DNA of 64,000 nt from Eukaryota sp. TZLM1-RC (taxonomy: Eukaryota; Metamonada: BaSk clade), in assembly GCA_040285825.1 (NCBI GenBank), contig JAUPSS010000007.1, positions 334,501 to 398,500 on the forward strand, given 5' to 3'. The translations under genes and the position numbers were made by a program. Below are positions 23,283 to 33,558 of the stretch, one piece after another. The stretch's first letter is position 1, and every line of letters begins with the position of its first letter. The notes below the pieces were generated by a model. That model made no database searches and had not been told where the DNA came from. It worked only from the letters and a program-made list of their open reading frames with translations.

Positions 23283-23440
23283 CCGTGTCCTTATTAGTTG
23301 TGACACATCAGACATTGCTATTGGCGGCGTCATTTGGGAAGAATATGATCCTTGTGAACACAATGGCACTCCTCCCATTGGCTGCAAGGTCAGACCTATC
23401 AGTTTCTTCAGCAGGATTCTCTCCAATTCCCAAAGTATCT
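23265..23440 (+). pseudogene. Ty3/gypsy RNase H, truncated
   Basis: Continuation of the RT in the next frame (SLPPEDNRVLISCDTSDIAI, then GGVIWEEY and RPISFFSRILSNSQS). This corresponds to the first third of RNase H, ending around 23440 where sequence of another repeat begins. The usual DAS motif is CDTSD here. No integrase follows directly. Confidence 0.75.
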
Positions 23441-23444
23441 CACA

Positions 23445-23705
23445 AATCCCCTATCTTCATTATGCCAAATGGTTTACGAAACTGTTGAAACAAAAAATGA
23501 GAAGAAGCAGTGTTGTTGGTACTGATGAACTATGCTGGTAGACAGACAAGGATTTCACGTGATGACGTGGCTCTTGTTCAAGAACAGGGATTATTATTAA
23601 TAAACCCTCTTTTATTCTTTGGTATTTCTGCCTAACTTCATCAATAGTATCTACAAAGCACGTAAGAACGTAATGTAGGTCAAAAGAATTAATCTTGTCA
23701 GTCAA
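23445..23705 (-). repeat. Repeat with minus-strand coding (VRQKYQRxKE), copy 1
   Basis: A block also present at 24650-24790 and 25445-25620, all in the same orientation. Shared plus-strand strings include GGATTTCACnTGATGACGTGGC and CTTTGGTATTTCTGCCT. On the minus strand it encodes EVRQKYQRIKEGLLI and PRHHVKS. The longest version (copy 3) extends into a possible tyrosine-recombinase domain. Confidence 0.7.
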
Positions 23706-24169
23706 CAGCTTTGAGCGAGGTCATTTTGTAAGGAACAAGAAATAAGAAACCAGTTTTGTAAGACCTGTGCAAAAAAGAGACCTATTCAGTAAATTGCTCG
23801 ATTCCCAATGAACAACAAATATTACCGGACGACGATAATATACAGACTGTGTAATAGTCTAGAACAGTAAATTATAATTGAACCGACATAAGAAGATTAT
23901 TATTCCACCAGTGACGATGCTGAGATCTTGAATCATGTTCATGGCTCTGCTAAAGCTGGGTGCCCTGTCCTACATAATGTTTAAAAATCACTGAAAAACT
24001 CAGGTGTTTACTGACCAGCCACGATGAAAAATCTAGAATATATTCGATGTTGCGTCACAAACCTGAAGAACACTATTTTCCGAATACTCCTGTGGTTTGT
24101 GAATTTAGTAAATATCGTCCATTTGGATTTCCCACACAATAAATTCTCACACAAATTGTACTTTCTCCA

Positions 24170-24619
24170 ATGGGGTTCAAACTCGATATGCTTCTTAACC
24201 CTGATTTCGATGTCACAACTCTAAAAACACTTGCAACAGAAGATACTCAAGTACGAGCTATCTACACGCACTTATGGCTGGAGAAAAGTCAAGCTGAAGT
24301 AGCTGAATTCTTCCTTGTTTCTCAGTCAACAATATCTAGATGGCTGGTAAAGGCTTTTACTCCAAAGCCTGAAACACAAACATCTCCTTCCCGATGTTTC
24401 ACTGCTGAAGACATCAGATTCCTTACAGATCTTGTGAATGAACAGCCCTTACTATACTTGAAAAAAATTGCTGACATTCTTGAGCAGGCTCGAAACATAA
24501 AAGTCTCGATATTCACTATTCATAGAGCTCTTGTGAATCAAGGCTATACTTACAAAAAATTCCAAAAAGTTGTCAGAAGAGCAAAACGTGAGCCAATTGT
24601 CAATTTTGTGGTCCGATAA
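24170..24619 (+). pseudogene. Tc1/mariner-type transposase N-terminal fragment
   Basis: A 149-codon frame with a helix-turn-helix (EKSQAEVAEFFLVSQSTISR) followed by a second helical DNA-binding region (TAEDIRFLTDLVNEQPLLYL, then TIHRALVNQGYTYKKFQKV). This is the paired-like N-terminus of Tc1/mariner or pogo-type transposases. The DDE catalytic domain is missing because the reading ends at 24619, just before repeat copy 2. It is related to the truncated transposase at 5.2-5.9 kb. Confidence 0.65.
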
Positions 24620-24649
24620 AATTCATTCATTCGTTCATATATTTCCTAA

Positions 24650-24790
24650 GTTAAGTTATCTCAGGATTTCACATGATGACGTGGCACTCGTTGAACAACA
24701 GGTTTTTTTATTGATAAGTCTCTTTTTCTCTCCTTACTTCTTTGGTATTTCTGCCTAACGACATCAATAATTATTGGCCCTCACTGCAGA
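24650..24790 (-). repeat. Repeat with minus-strand coding (VRQKYQRxKE), copy 2
   Basis: Shares ATCTCAGGATTTCACATGAT and the CTCCTTACTTCTTTGGTATT block with copies 1 and 3. Confidence 0.7.
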
Positions 24791-24839
24791 TGCTTTTATA
24801 CCCGCGTAGTACTCCCCTCTCTTGATTCCATGAAAGTGG

Positions 24840-25437
24840 ATGATGTGCTCTTGTTCTTACAGGAGTGGAAGGTGTACTCTTCTGTTACGCCGAAAAAGGA
24901 CATTGTTTTCCTCGTACGAGGAATTCAACTTGGCGATGGCAGAGTTGAAAGTTGATGTCCGTAAGGGCGACGTTCGTGAACGTGTGTCCTGCTACCTGAG
25001 ACGTTTTCTTCAGGCAAAAAGCAGGGCTTCCGGACAGAAATTGCCTGACTCAGCCTTTATGCTCCGATTCGCCAAGGGGATTCTTCCAATAGGATTACAG
25101 AAATCGTTGATTTCTCGCATTAGGGACGAGGTATTCCCCGACTTTCCTACCTTGGTAAGTACTGCAGAAGATGAACTCCTTGATTGCTCTCGAGTAATCT
25201 CTTGGAACAGACCTCCAAAGACTTTTCATGAAACTACTGACTCTCTGTGCTAAGCTGGAATGAAATCTCGGTCATCCAATAGATCCCGTAATCTGGCTGA
25301 AGGAACCTGCTTCAAGTGCCATCAGAAGGGCCATTTGTCTCGTGACTGTCCCTCTAAAGTAAAACACGAAGTGAAACATCTCCGTGTCTGCAACGACCCA
25401 CCCCAGAATTTGTCGAATCCCCTCTCCTCATTGTGTT
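24840..25437 (+). pseudogene. Retrotransposon gag with CCHC zinc knuckle
   Basis: The frame carries a helical gag core (ERVSCYLRRFLQAKSRASGQ, then AFMLRFAKGILPIGLQKSLI and FPTLVSTAEDELL). After a stop at about 25251 it continues in frame to a canonical CCHC knuckle, CFKCHQKGHLSRDC, at 25312-25353. A second stop ends it at about 25437, where repeat copy 3 begins. The knuckle and helical core indicate an LTR-retrotransposon gag of a different subtype from the Ty3 gag at 20.5 kb. It may belong with the integrase at 26.1 kb. Confidence 0.7.
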
Positions 25438-25444
25438 AAGTTTT

Positions 25445-25957
25445 TTTTGAAACTGTTGAAAGGAAAATGGGAAGAAGTAGTGTTATAGTTACTGATAAAT
25501 AAGGTTAGTAGTTATCTCAGGATTTCACTTGATGACGTGGCGCTCGTTGAAGAATGGGTTTCTTTATTAATAAGTCCCTTTTTCTCTCCTTACTTCTTTG
25601 GTATTTCTGCCTGACGGCATCATCAGGAGAAATTCTCACAGAAAAGGCATACTTCTTCCGTTTCTTGGGATTGTTATGGACAGTATTAATCCAAGCCATG
25701 ATGGTGTTGGTATTGACAGACTTATGGCCGCCTCCATACGAGAACACGAACTTAAGAGTAGATCCTGGCATTACTTGTTTACCTTCCGTTACAAGAACTG
25801 ATTTGAAATGTTTTAAGAAGAACTCTTCTACAATTGTGGTATCCCAAGTTTCTGCAATAAAACAATGTAACTTCCTTAATTGATAGAGCATTTCCCCTAC
25901 TTGAAAGGTAGTAGTTGACACTGGCTGGAATACTGAGACTGTTATTGAATTGTTCAA
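25445..25957 (-). pseudogene. Possible tyrosine-recombinase (DIRS/Crypton-like) fragment within the third repeat copy
   Basis: A 146-codon minus-strand frame ending APRHQVKS-stop at 25517. Its central part, STLKFVFSYGGGHKSVNTNT followed by IMAWINTVH, resembles the tyrosine-recombinase segment (F-x-S...K-x-V-x-x-x-T-I-x-x-W) of DIRS and Crypton elements, and the preceding TWDTTIVEEFFLKHF fits the helical lead-in. No catalytic R-HxR-Y set was verified, so the assignment is tentative. The C-terminal third is the part repeated at 23.5 and 24.7 kb. Confidence 0.35.
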
Positions 25958-26129
25958 GAGAAAAAAAGACTTGGAGTGTTCGGAGACTTCGACGGTTGTG
26001 TAGCAAAATTGGTGTTAAAATCAAGCTGTTTACATGCATCACTTGAGAAAGATGTCATCAAAAAAGCAATGTGTGGAAATAATGAAAAGGGTGAATTTCA
26101 CCTAAAATATGCATCTCGAGTGAAATTCA

Positions 26130-26990
26130 CATCTCCGCATCCGAATTCCTTTTTCAGGCTCGTCACCCTTTTGAATATTTGCACTGTGATACCATTGGAC
26201 CTTTTCAGCCTGACTCACATCATACAAAAAATGTGCTGCACTTTGTTGGCGTTTTCACCAAGTTCAGTATTCTAGTCTGTGAGCCTGACAATAATATCAT
26301 CGGTGTTGCATAGTCTATTCTTGCCCACGTGTATTCTATCTTTGGTCCTACATCAATCTATTCTGATGATGCAACCGAATTTAGCAAGGCTGTTTTCGAG
26401 TACCAGCTACTGAATATCTCACACGACTTTTATTCCCATTTCCATCAGTTCCACGGATTAATAGAACGAAAACATTGAATTATTCTGCAGAACCTCGAAA
26501 GATACTCCTTGACTTCGTAGATTATAACAACTGGTCCGACTGAACCTCCCTTTTTTGCCAGATGATTGCAAAAGGCAACTGCAAAAGATCATTAAATGCC
26601 TATCCCTATCAACTCATTTTTGCATCTGATATATCTCCTCAATCATTGCCTATAGATGTAATGAAATCGCTTTACCTCCAAGCTGATCAATTTGATATCC
26701 CGAATTATCTGACTTTCTTGCCAATTTATCTTATACAATAAAAAATAAGTGACTTTTTCTATCCCTGTTAATGCTCTTCCTGAATTCAACATTTCAGGAC
26801 CAAAGTTAAAACCTCGACCCGATCCACGGGTATTTGTTCTTCATGAAGATCCTAACAAGCTGCACGTGCACTTTGCTGGTCTGTATATAGTTAACGAAGT
26901 CATTACTCGTAGTTCGCTTTCTGTGGAAAAGCCCAATCACCCGAACTCAGCTGAAAACCTCTACTTACTCAATTAAATGCTGTCTATGTA
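26130..26990 (+). pseudogene. Ty3/gypsy integrase core and C-terminal tail
   Basis: The plus strand encodes an rve-type integrase core in one frame with two stops: the first Asp in FEYLHCDTIGPF, the second in SIYSDDATEFSKAVFEY, and the Glu in FHGLIERKH, with spacing compatible with D-D-35-E. An IN C-terminal tail frame (26749-26976) includes KLKPRPDPRVFVLHEDPNKL. The RT/RNase H part is not adjacent, so this is a 3' relic of a separate element. A perfect 11-bp hairpin lies at its left edge (26091-26130). Confidence 0.75.
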
Positions 26991-27990
26991 TAGATTATAT
27001 CCAGATACATGCCCAAATTGACCCAACACGAACATGATATTGTTAATCTTCAATTCACACAGCTTGAACAGTCTACTAATCAAATCATTGGACTTTACAT
27101 AATTTCTGAAAATGACGTATCTAATGATGTGTTGACTAAAGTGTGTAAGAGGAAGGTTTCATGTGAAAACACAACATCTTGGGAATGCAAAGCGTGCAAT
27201 AAGTCCTGGCTGCATTGAATTTTGCACGACAATGACAAGCAAAATGTTTGGGTCGGGTTTGTACCATACATAATAAATCGAAATACACTGTATTATTGTA
27301 TTTCTGTATTTTTGCAACATTGTCTAGAATTGTTCAAGCTTATAGGTCCCTTATTGAAACTTGCATTATAGTTACTAACAAAAACACTATTACCTAATAT
27401 GACATGATTACAATGTCAATAATAATTTCCTATCTGTGTCATCCTCTTCTCCTTTTGTCTTTTCTCCATCACCCAATAAGACTTCTTCTAGGGACTTTAC
27501 CATAAAAGTGACCAGAATAAAAATCCTCTCTGAGATATGGTTGCATCGAGCAAAACAAAAACCTCTTCTCAGTGTGACTTGTACTGCTTTGGATGTGTTT
27601 CAATCTTTCTCAACCGCAACACATCTCGCTTTTCCTCTGAATATCTTCTCACTTGCAAAGGATTCACTGCTACTAAAGAACTGAATTAATGAAAGGCCTT
27701 TATCGCAAAAAAGAAAAGGTAGAAGAATAAAGGACAACTGCACAAACGGCGCAAAATTCACTAACAAAAATTCTCTGCCATTGATTAATACCGAGATTTT
27801 GTTGTTAGTTCGTCACACCTTTGAAGACCTGGAAAATACAAACTCTGAGCTTAATGCCTCAAATGTCACTTAAAGAACCTGGAAAGGTCTTTACCAATCG
27901 GGTACACAAAAATCCGTGCAATTTACATTAGAAGTTCGACTCTTCTTATACTTCTTATACTCATTTTACAGTTCCAGGGGGATAACGGTT
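26991..27990. other. No recognised gene
   Basis: AT-rich region with short unassigned frames. An ATTGATyAATACCGA string near 27780 recurs near 20250, hinting at a shared retroelement edge or LTR remnant, but no complete LTR pair could be traced. Confidence 0.35.
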
Positions 27991-27999
27991 TGGAGACCC

Positions 28000-29210
28000 A
28001 AAGACATGTAGACTATACAGACACACGTAATCAGATCTTTCATGACCGTAATCAACTTCAAACAGTTAAAAAATGAATGATCGATTATTACTCAGTCGTT
28101 TATGTATTTATGAATAGAGACTCTAAATAAAGAGAATCACTCTCAATATTTGGTAGAGACTCTGGAAATGATAAGAAGAGTGACCTCATCGATGGGCTTG
28201 ACAATTGCTTCTGAGGATTAACAATTGAGATCAAAGTGGACATGCGATAGGAAAATTGTTAAACAAGGAGATTATTCAGGGAAAAAATCGAAAATAATTA
28301 ATTGAGATAAACAAAACCTAGTCATGACAAAGTGATAGTGTTTGAAAATGATTCGATATAAAAAGAAATTATACGTCAGTCAATTCTACTTGTCTTTTCA
28401 AATGAATATTTCTTGTCCTCCCCAAAGGCGACTCATTGTTTGTTGTCACATACAAACAGCAAGATATTCAACTTCCTTGAGAAGACAAAGTACCCTTCAT
28501 GATCATCATTTCAAACAACTTTTTCGTGTTCCGATTTGTGTTCTGTCCTCTCATAGCGGATGAAATATTCAAATAATCATTACAATTGTTTCTGAATATT
28601 CAATAAAAGAACGAGACATATAAAAATTGCTTAAAATTTAATCTCAGAAGCATTAGAACCTCAATGACGAATATCATACACATACATACGAATATCACAG
28701 CCAAGTAAGTAAGTAAATTGAGGAGGTAGTGAAAGAAGAGGTGGGTGAAAGTGTGAAACCCCATTATGCTACTGAATTGGTACTCCCAAAAAAAGGATTC
28801 ATAATGAAACATTCACAGGTTCAAAAACTATGTTTTGTCCAAATAATAATTAAGAACACTGAAACTAAGGAAAAAAAGCTTGGAAAGGGTACATCAAGAC
28901 AGTACTTAATGATGCAAATAGTGCCGGCTGCAACTAAATGAAACACCAAGGTCATAGGTTCAAATTCCGGCAAATGCACAACAAACTTTGAGAATTCCAT
29001 TTCTCGTGGTGCACAACAGTAAATAGGGAAAGGCAACAGTTTAAATGGAAGTCACAACAAAATACATAGAGATAAGGCCTGGGGAAGAGAAGGGAAAGTA
29101 ATGCTGATAGCATCGTGCAAAATGCTTGGAACCGACAGACCAGTGGTAAAGAGACAATAAACACTGCGTAGATGGGTAAAGGAGTGGTAAACGATGTGAA
29201 AAGGACTAGT
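28000..29210 (+). repeat. Dispersed repeat R2, long copy 1
   Basis: Collinear with 54190-55210 over roughly 1.1 kb with scattered indels. Common blocks include ACATGTAGACTATACAG, the CAATATTTGGTAGAGACT block, CTTGTCTTTTCAAATGAATA, ACAAAGTACCCTTC, GGTACATCAAGA and AGTAAAGGAGTGGTAAACGA (or the matching variant). A B-box-like segment, GGTCATAGGTTCAAATTCCG, lies at 28950-28969 downstream of a GTGCCGGCTGC string, suggestive of a tRNA-derived portion. No conserved ORF is shared between the copies, so it is probably non-autonomous. Confidence 0.8.
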
Positions 29211-29507
29211 AACCTTGTACAAACACTGACATCATCTACGGGACACTAGAAGAGAAGATGCTATGATAAGAACACAGTGTAGGAACTAATACAAGATTTT
29301 GGAATGGAGATTTTAGACTTGGCAAAGTGGAATCCATTCCATTTTCATTTCCACATTCTCATAAATTGATTCCAAAACGGCCTATTTACGTTTATTCAGA
29401 TCCAGAGTGAAGTTTACCATTACTGACCTTGACAGTGTTGTAGTAATTGGTCGAAGTGGTTTGTTATTTATGAATTCGTAGAAATATTTCTTATGTAGGC
29501 ATTATTT

Positions 29508-31370
29508 ATTGAATTTGCACACTTGATTAAATTAACTCATAACCAATGGGACGACTATCATTGAACCAAGATTTCCTCTACAAAATCTTGATCTGCTTGC
29601 TGTCTAGCTAAAGCTTCTCTTATTCGATTGAAAAACCGAGGTAATTTATTGATAATCCGAGAACGCCATAAAAAAATATCAAATCTTTTCCTTGTTTTTT
29701 CTTGCACCATTTTTTGGAAGTCATTCAAAAAAGTTTCTGCTTCATCTGATAATCTTCCATTTATCGAAAATGGGAAAGCAAAAAAAACCAGCTGTGTATT
29801 TCCATCGGCATTAGCCTCTTCAATATCGTTATCATATTTTTTATGTTTCTCTTTTGCTTTAAGATCAAGAGCAGTCACAGGATTAAGTTTTCTTCTGTGA
29901 ACCAAAGTATCATTTGCAACATTACATGAGACAAAGTCAACAATAGCTTCAGAATTATCAATCCAATCACAGTATACATCACCCCTATCATCAGAACCAA
30001 AATTATTCAGAGAAAGTGTTTCCTTCAGCAGGGGTTCTTTGATACACGATATCCTTGAAGTTTATGCCATATTGAAAACAGTGTCTCTAACAGCATCATG
30101 TAATGAAGAACGATAAGTTATCAATTTAGAGCAATTCAGAGCATGGCGCAAAGTGAGTTGAGGTGAATTCGAACAAATACACTTTTCTTTTGATGATAAT
30201 TGATTAATGGGAATATTCAAATATAATCTCATTTTTGTTACAAATGCTTCATTAGTGACACACAATCCAAATCTTTGTGGTACAATGGTTACAAAAAATG
30301 AAGAATCTGACGACTTGTTTTCACAAACACCCTTTTCCAATAACAATGAGTGAAGATCTTGATTTAAAACAACCGAGCTGCATATATTATTATAAAGATC
30401 TTTTTCATACATTCCTGCCAATCGTTTCTGTAATGTTCGAACAGTGTACTTCAAATTTAAAGCATTTTTTCTGGAATATTGCCATTGAATGATTGGGGAA
30501 AACATTGACCCCATTTTTCTACATCAATTTTTGAAATTTCTTCATTTAATGCAAAAACAGTGGAACTTTGCGTTGTCATAAATAAATCTTCCCAATCTGG
30601 AAATCTTTCGGAAACCTCAAAGATTTCATTTCTGCATCCACCAACAAAAGCACACGAGGTAAGAATAGAAGCCTTCGGCCACCCTAAACCGCCATAATGT
30701 GGACTAAGGTAAGCATGGTGTGGACTTTGGAACAATTTACATTCCATTAATTGTGACAGAACTTTTGCACGTAATTCATTAAACTTCTGAGCCAAAGGCC
30801 TAGTGACAACAGGATTTGTAGATCGAAATATATGATTGAAATTGGAACTAAAACACAGTCTTATAATGGTAAATTTGATGTGTTTTTGTATATCTAAATT
30901 CATCATTCGGTCAATTTTGTCGGAAATCGAGTTCAACTTTTCAAACAATTTTTTGGTAATTTCATCATTATTTCCTAAAAACGAACCCAAATGACGAATA
31001 GCATCAGGTGAATATAATTTGGCTTGAATTTCATTACCATCAACTATTGTGGAAACTGGAGAATTCGATAACAAAACACATTTAAGTAAATTAAGTCGGA
31101 GACCAATTTTGGTAAATAATTCTTTAAAACTTACGGTTGCTTGTTTTACAATATTTAAATCACCAATAAGCACAACATCATCCATATATGCAATCATTTT
31201 TAGCGAAGGAAACATCTCTTGAATTTGCAATAAAATGGGATGAATGGCCAAACAAAACAAAAGAGGTCCTAACAGATCTCCTTGCTTTACACCACTTGAT
31301 GAACTCAAAATGCAATTACCAAATTGTAAATTAGAATATGTGCTATATGTAGGTGTATACAATTCATTTT
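29508..31370 (-). mobile_element. LINE family A1, 5'-truncated copy
   Basis: The 3' end, CAAGTGTGCAAATTCAATAAATA in minus-strand sense (29508 side), is shared with the A1 copy that ends at 44620. The 5' truncation is at about 31370, inside the RT, where it abuts a hAT fragment. The element encodes RT, a Cys/His motif and a restriction-like endonuclease on the minus strand. Confidence 0.85.
29558..31362 (-). pseudogene. LINE-A1 polyprotein: RT (YMDD intact), zinc-binding motif, RLE-type endonuclease
   Basis: The first frame (31362 to 30457) has SSGVKQGDLLGPLLFCLAIH, an intact AYMDDVVLIGD catalytic box, GLRLNLLKC, the thumb, and SPHYGGLGWPKASILTSCAF. After a 1-nt frameshift near 30470 the second frame continues through KEKCICSNSPQLTLRHALNC (a CxC...H...C zinc-binding block) to a TAA at 30062 (CAA in the sister copy). 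It then reads DDRGDVYCDWIDNSEAIVDF and KAKEKHKKYDND, the D...D...KxxKY arrangement of RLE endonucleases, ending at 29558. RLE rather than APE places it with R2/CRE/NeSL-type LINEs by domain content. Confidence 0.85.
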
Positions 31371-31419
31371 ACTGACAATTAATTATAAAAAAACTAATTC
31401 GACTACCTATTTTTTACTT

Positions 31420-31610
31420 CAGTGTTTCAAGTATTTGAATTTGATCGTTCTTTAAGCATACCTTCAACTCAGATAAGTTTTTTAATAAAAGTGATGACAT
31501 TATGGCACGTTTGGATGTTTGAATGGAGCCAGCGACTGAAAAGAAGGATTCACAAGGAACAGTTGATGCTGGGCCTGTCAAGTTCATCAGCATGCACTAA
31601 TCAATCAACA
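31420..31610 (-). pseudogene. hAT transposase C-terminal fragment (third lineage)
   Basis: The minus strand encodes ASTVPCESFFSVAGSIQTSK, then a KNLSELKVCLKND block, which is the STSVPxERxFSxAG...L..L..N dimerisation signature of hAT transposases. Only about 60 codons remain. It differs from the hAT C-termini at 7.7 kb and 15.1 kb. Confidence 0.65.
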
Positions 31611-32189
31611 TGCCCATTTCCAAACAGGGGATGTTTTTTTTCTTTGGCTAAGTTAGTGTTGCCGTAGACGTTTGCAGGTATTTTTCATCATCTGATACAT
31701 CAGCAGTAACGTAAATAGATCCGTTATCAGTCATTTATGCAGGTTGAGTTACAATTGAGTATGGATAATATGTTTCCATTTCCATTTCCATTTTTCGAAA
31801 AAAAATTTCGTCCATTTCCATAAGAATTGGAAATGGAAAATGTTAAAATTCATTCCACATTGCCAACTCTAAGTTTGACTATGTCAAGATCTGTCTAGTA
31901 GAATATGTCCGAAAATACCGAACTTCGTTTGATGATTATATTTTATTCCAATAACGACAGCGTCATAAAAATCAGCAAACACACTAATGCAAACAAAATT
32001 GCAATTTATTGCAATTAATTGCTATAACTTAATCAACAATTGATTTTCTCCATGTCCTGGATGTGTATATATAAGGCAATAACATGGTGATTTGGGGAAA
32101 CTAATTGATAAAAGAAAATGCTTTTGTCTTTAAACAACTGCAGGCTTATAGCCAATAAAATTAGTTATTCATAGTTGTTTTTAAAATTA

Positions 32190-32325
32190 TATTTGTTTAT
32201 TAGAACACTTATGAATTAACATATAAATAATCCATTTTTCTGAAAACAAAAACACTAGATGCAACTCTCTTATAGTGAGATGCTAGAGAGCGCAAAGCAT
32301 CAGAAACCATCTTCAACATACCCTA
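32190..32325 (-). repeat. LINE family A2 3'-end fragment
   Basis: The reverse complement matches 45160-45280, including GTTGAAGATGGTTTCTGATG and GAGAGTTGCATCTAGTGTTT, then a TTCTAATAAA 3' end. It is a severely 5'-truncated insertion of about 130 bp. Confidence 0.8.
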
Positions 32326-33558
32326 CAACAAAAGATGCCGCCTTCAAGCTTCCCAAGTTTGTTACTTTCCCTACTGTTGTTTTAGTCCAACACAAACCCT
32401 GTATGATTATAGGCGAATCCACTATTCGATTCCATGATACCTTCACTGAACGACACTACTACGTTTACTCGTTTACGAAATAGGGAAGAAGCAGAGTGTC
32501 TGTATGTAGTGACTAAAACAAACTCAACAAAGTATTCAAACACACAGGTCTTGGAACAAGGCCCATTTCGATTATTGTTAACTAGCTTATTCTACATTAT
32601 TAAAAAAGAGTCATAATACATCAATTGTCGATCTAAAAGTGTAAAATCAGTGTTTGTGTGAATCCCAATCAGCGCAGAGATAATAGTAGACAACAAAAAA
32701 CATTAGTATTTAGTTATTAGTAGGTTGTATGTTTCTAGTTTTTATAGTTAATTACTTTGAAGTTAATTAATTTTGGAGAAGGGAAGAAATAGTGCTTGTA
32801 CCTTTAGACTTAAGTAAAATAAGGGTAAAATCAATTTACTTAACTTCAGACTTTTCCCTATTCCAATTCTCCAACTGAAGTCTACAAATACCTATATTGA
32901 ACAATTAAACTGGTGATGTTGAAGGTCATTCTTTATTTCAGTTATCTTGATGCAGGGCTATTGGGTCATTGATATACTATTTTTGGAACTAAATAATGAA
33001 TTGCAATAATAATTTAATTTTAAATTGCAAACATTGTCTTTTGGTAAACGTATCATGGATAGCGAAAAGTCAGAAAGTAGAGAAGCAGTAAAGGCAAAGT
33101 ATTGGAATAGGAACAAGATGGCTTGTTTGAATATGTTAAATGTATTTGATCACTGGTTATCCGGTGAAGAAGGTAGGCCTGTTTATCTTAGAACTTAGTT
33201 TATTTTTACTGACTAGTAAAATTTAGTCATAGTTGGCATGTGTCATGTTCAATCGAGATGACTTCGGTTTGGGTGGAAATAATAACATTTGCAAACATTC
33301 AAAAAATCAATTAATGAGTTGTTTCTTTCAACCTGTTAATGAATTAATATAGAAGAACGGTTACAATTATTGAATCAACTAATCATCAATGTTTTCAGTA
33401 TAAGAAACTGGTTTGATATTCAATTATGGAAAATCTAATGTAACAAGTATTTCAATAGAGAAATCATAACTATGATGTATTGTTCAAGTTATACTAACCA
33501 AGATACGACTACGTGTCAAATTAAGAATTACTGAACAAAATAAAAATGAATAAAAATA
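32326..33558. other. Intergenic; one short candidate frame at 33055-33195
   Basis: AT-rich. A plus-strand frame from ATG 33055 encodes about 46 residues (MDSEKSESREAVKAKYWNRN...) rich in charged residues. A GTAGGC donor-like site sits near its end (33172), so it could be a first exon, but no continuation was found. The rest is featureless. Confidence 0.25.
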
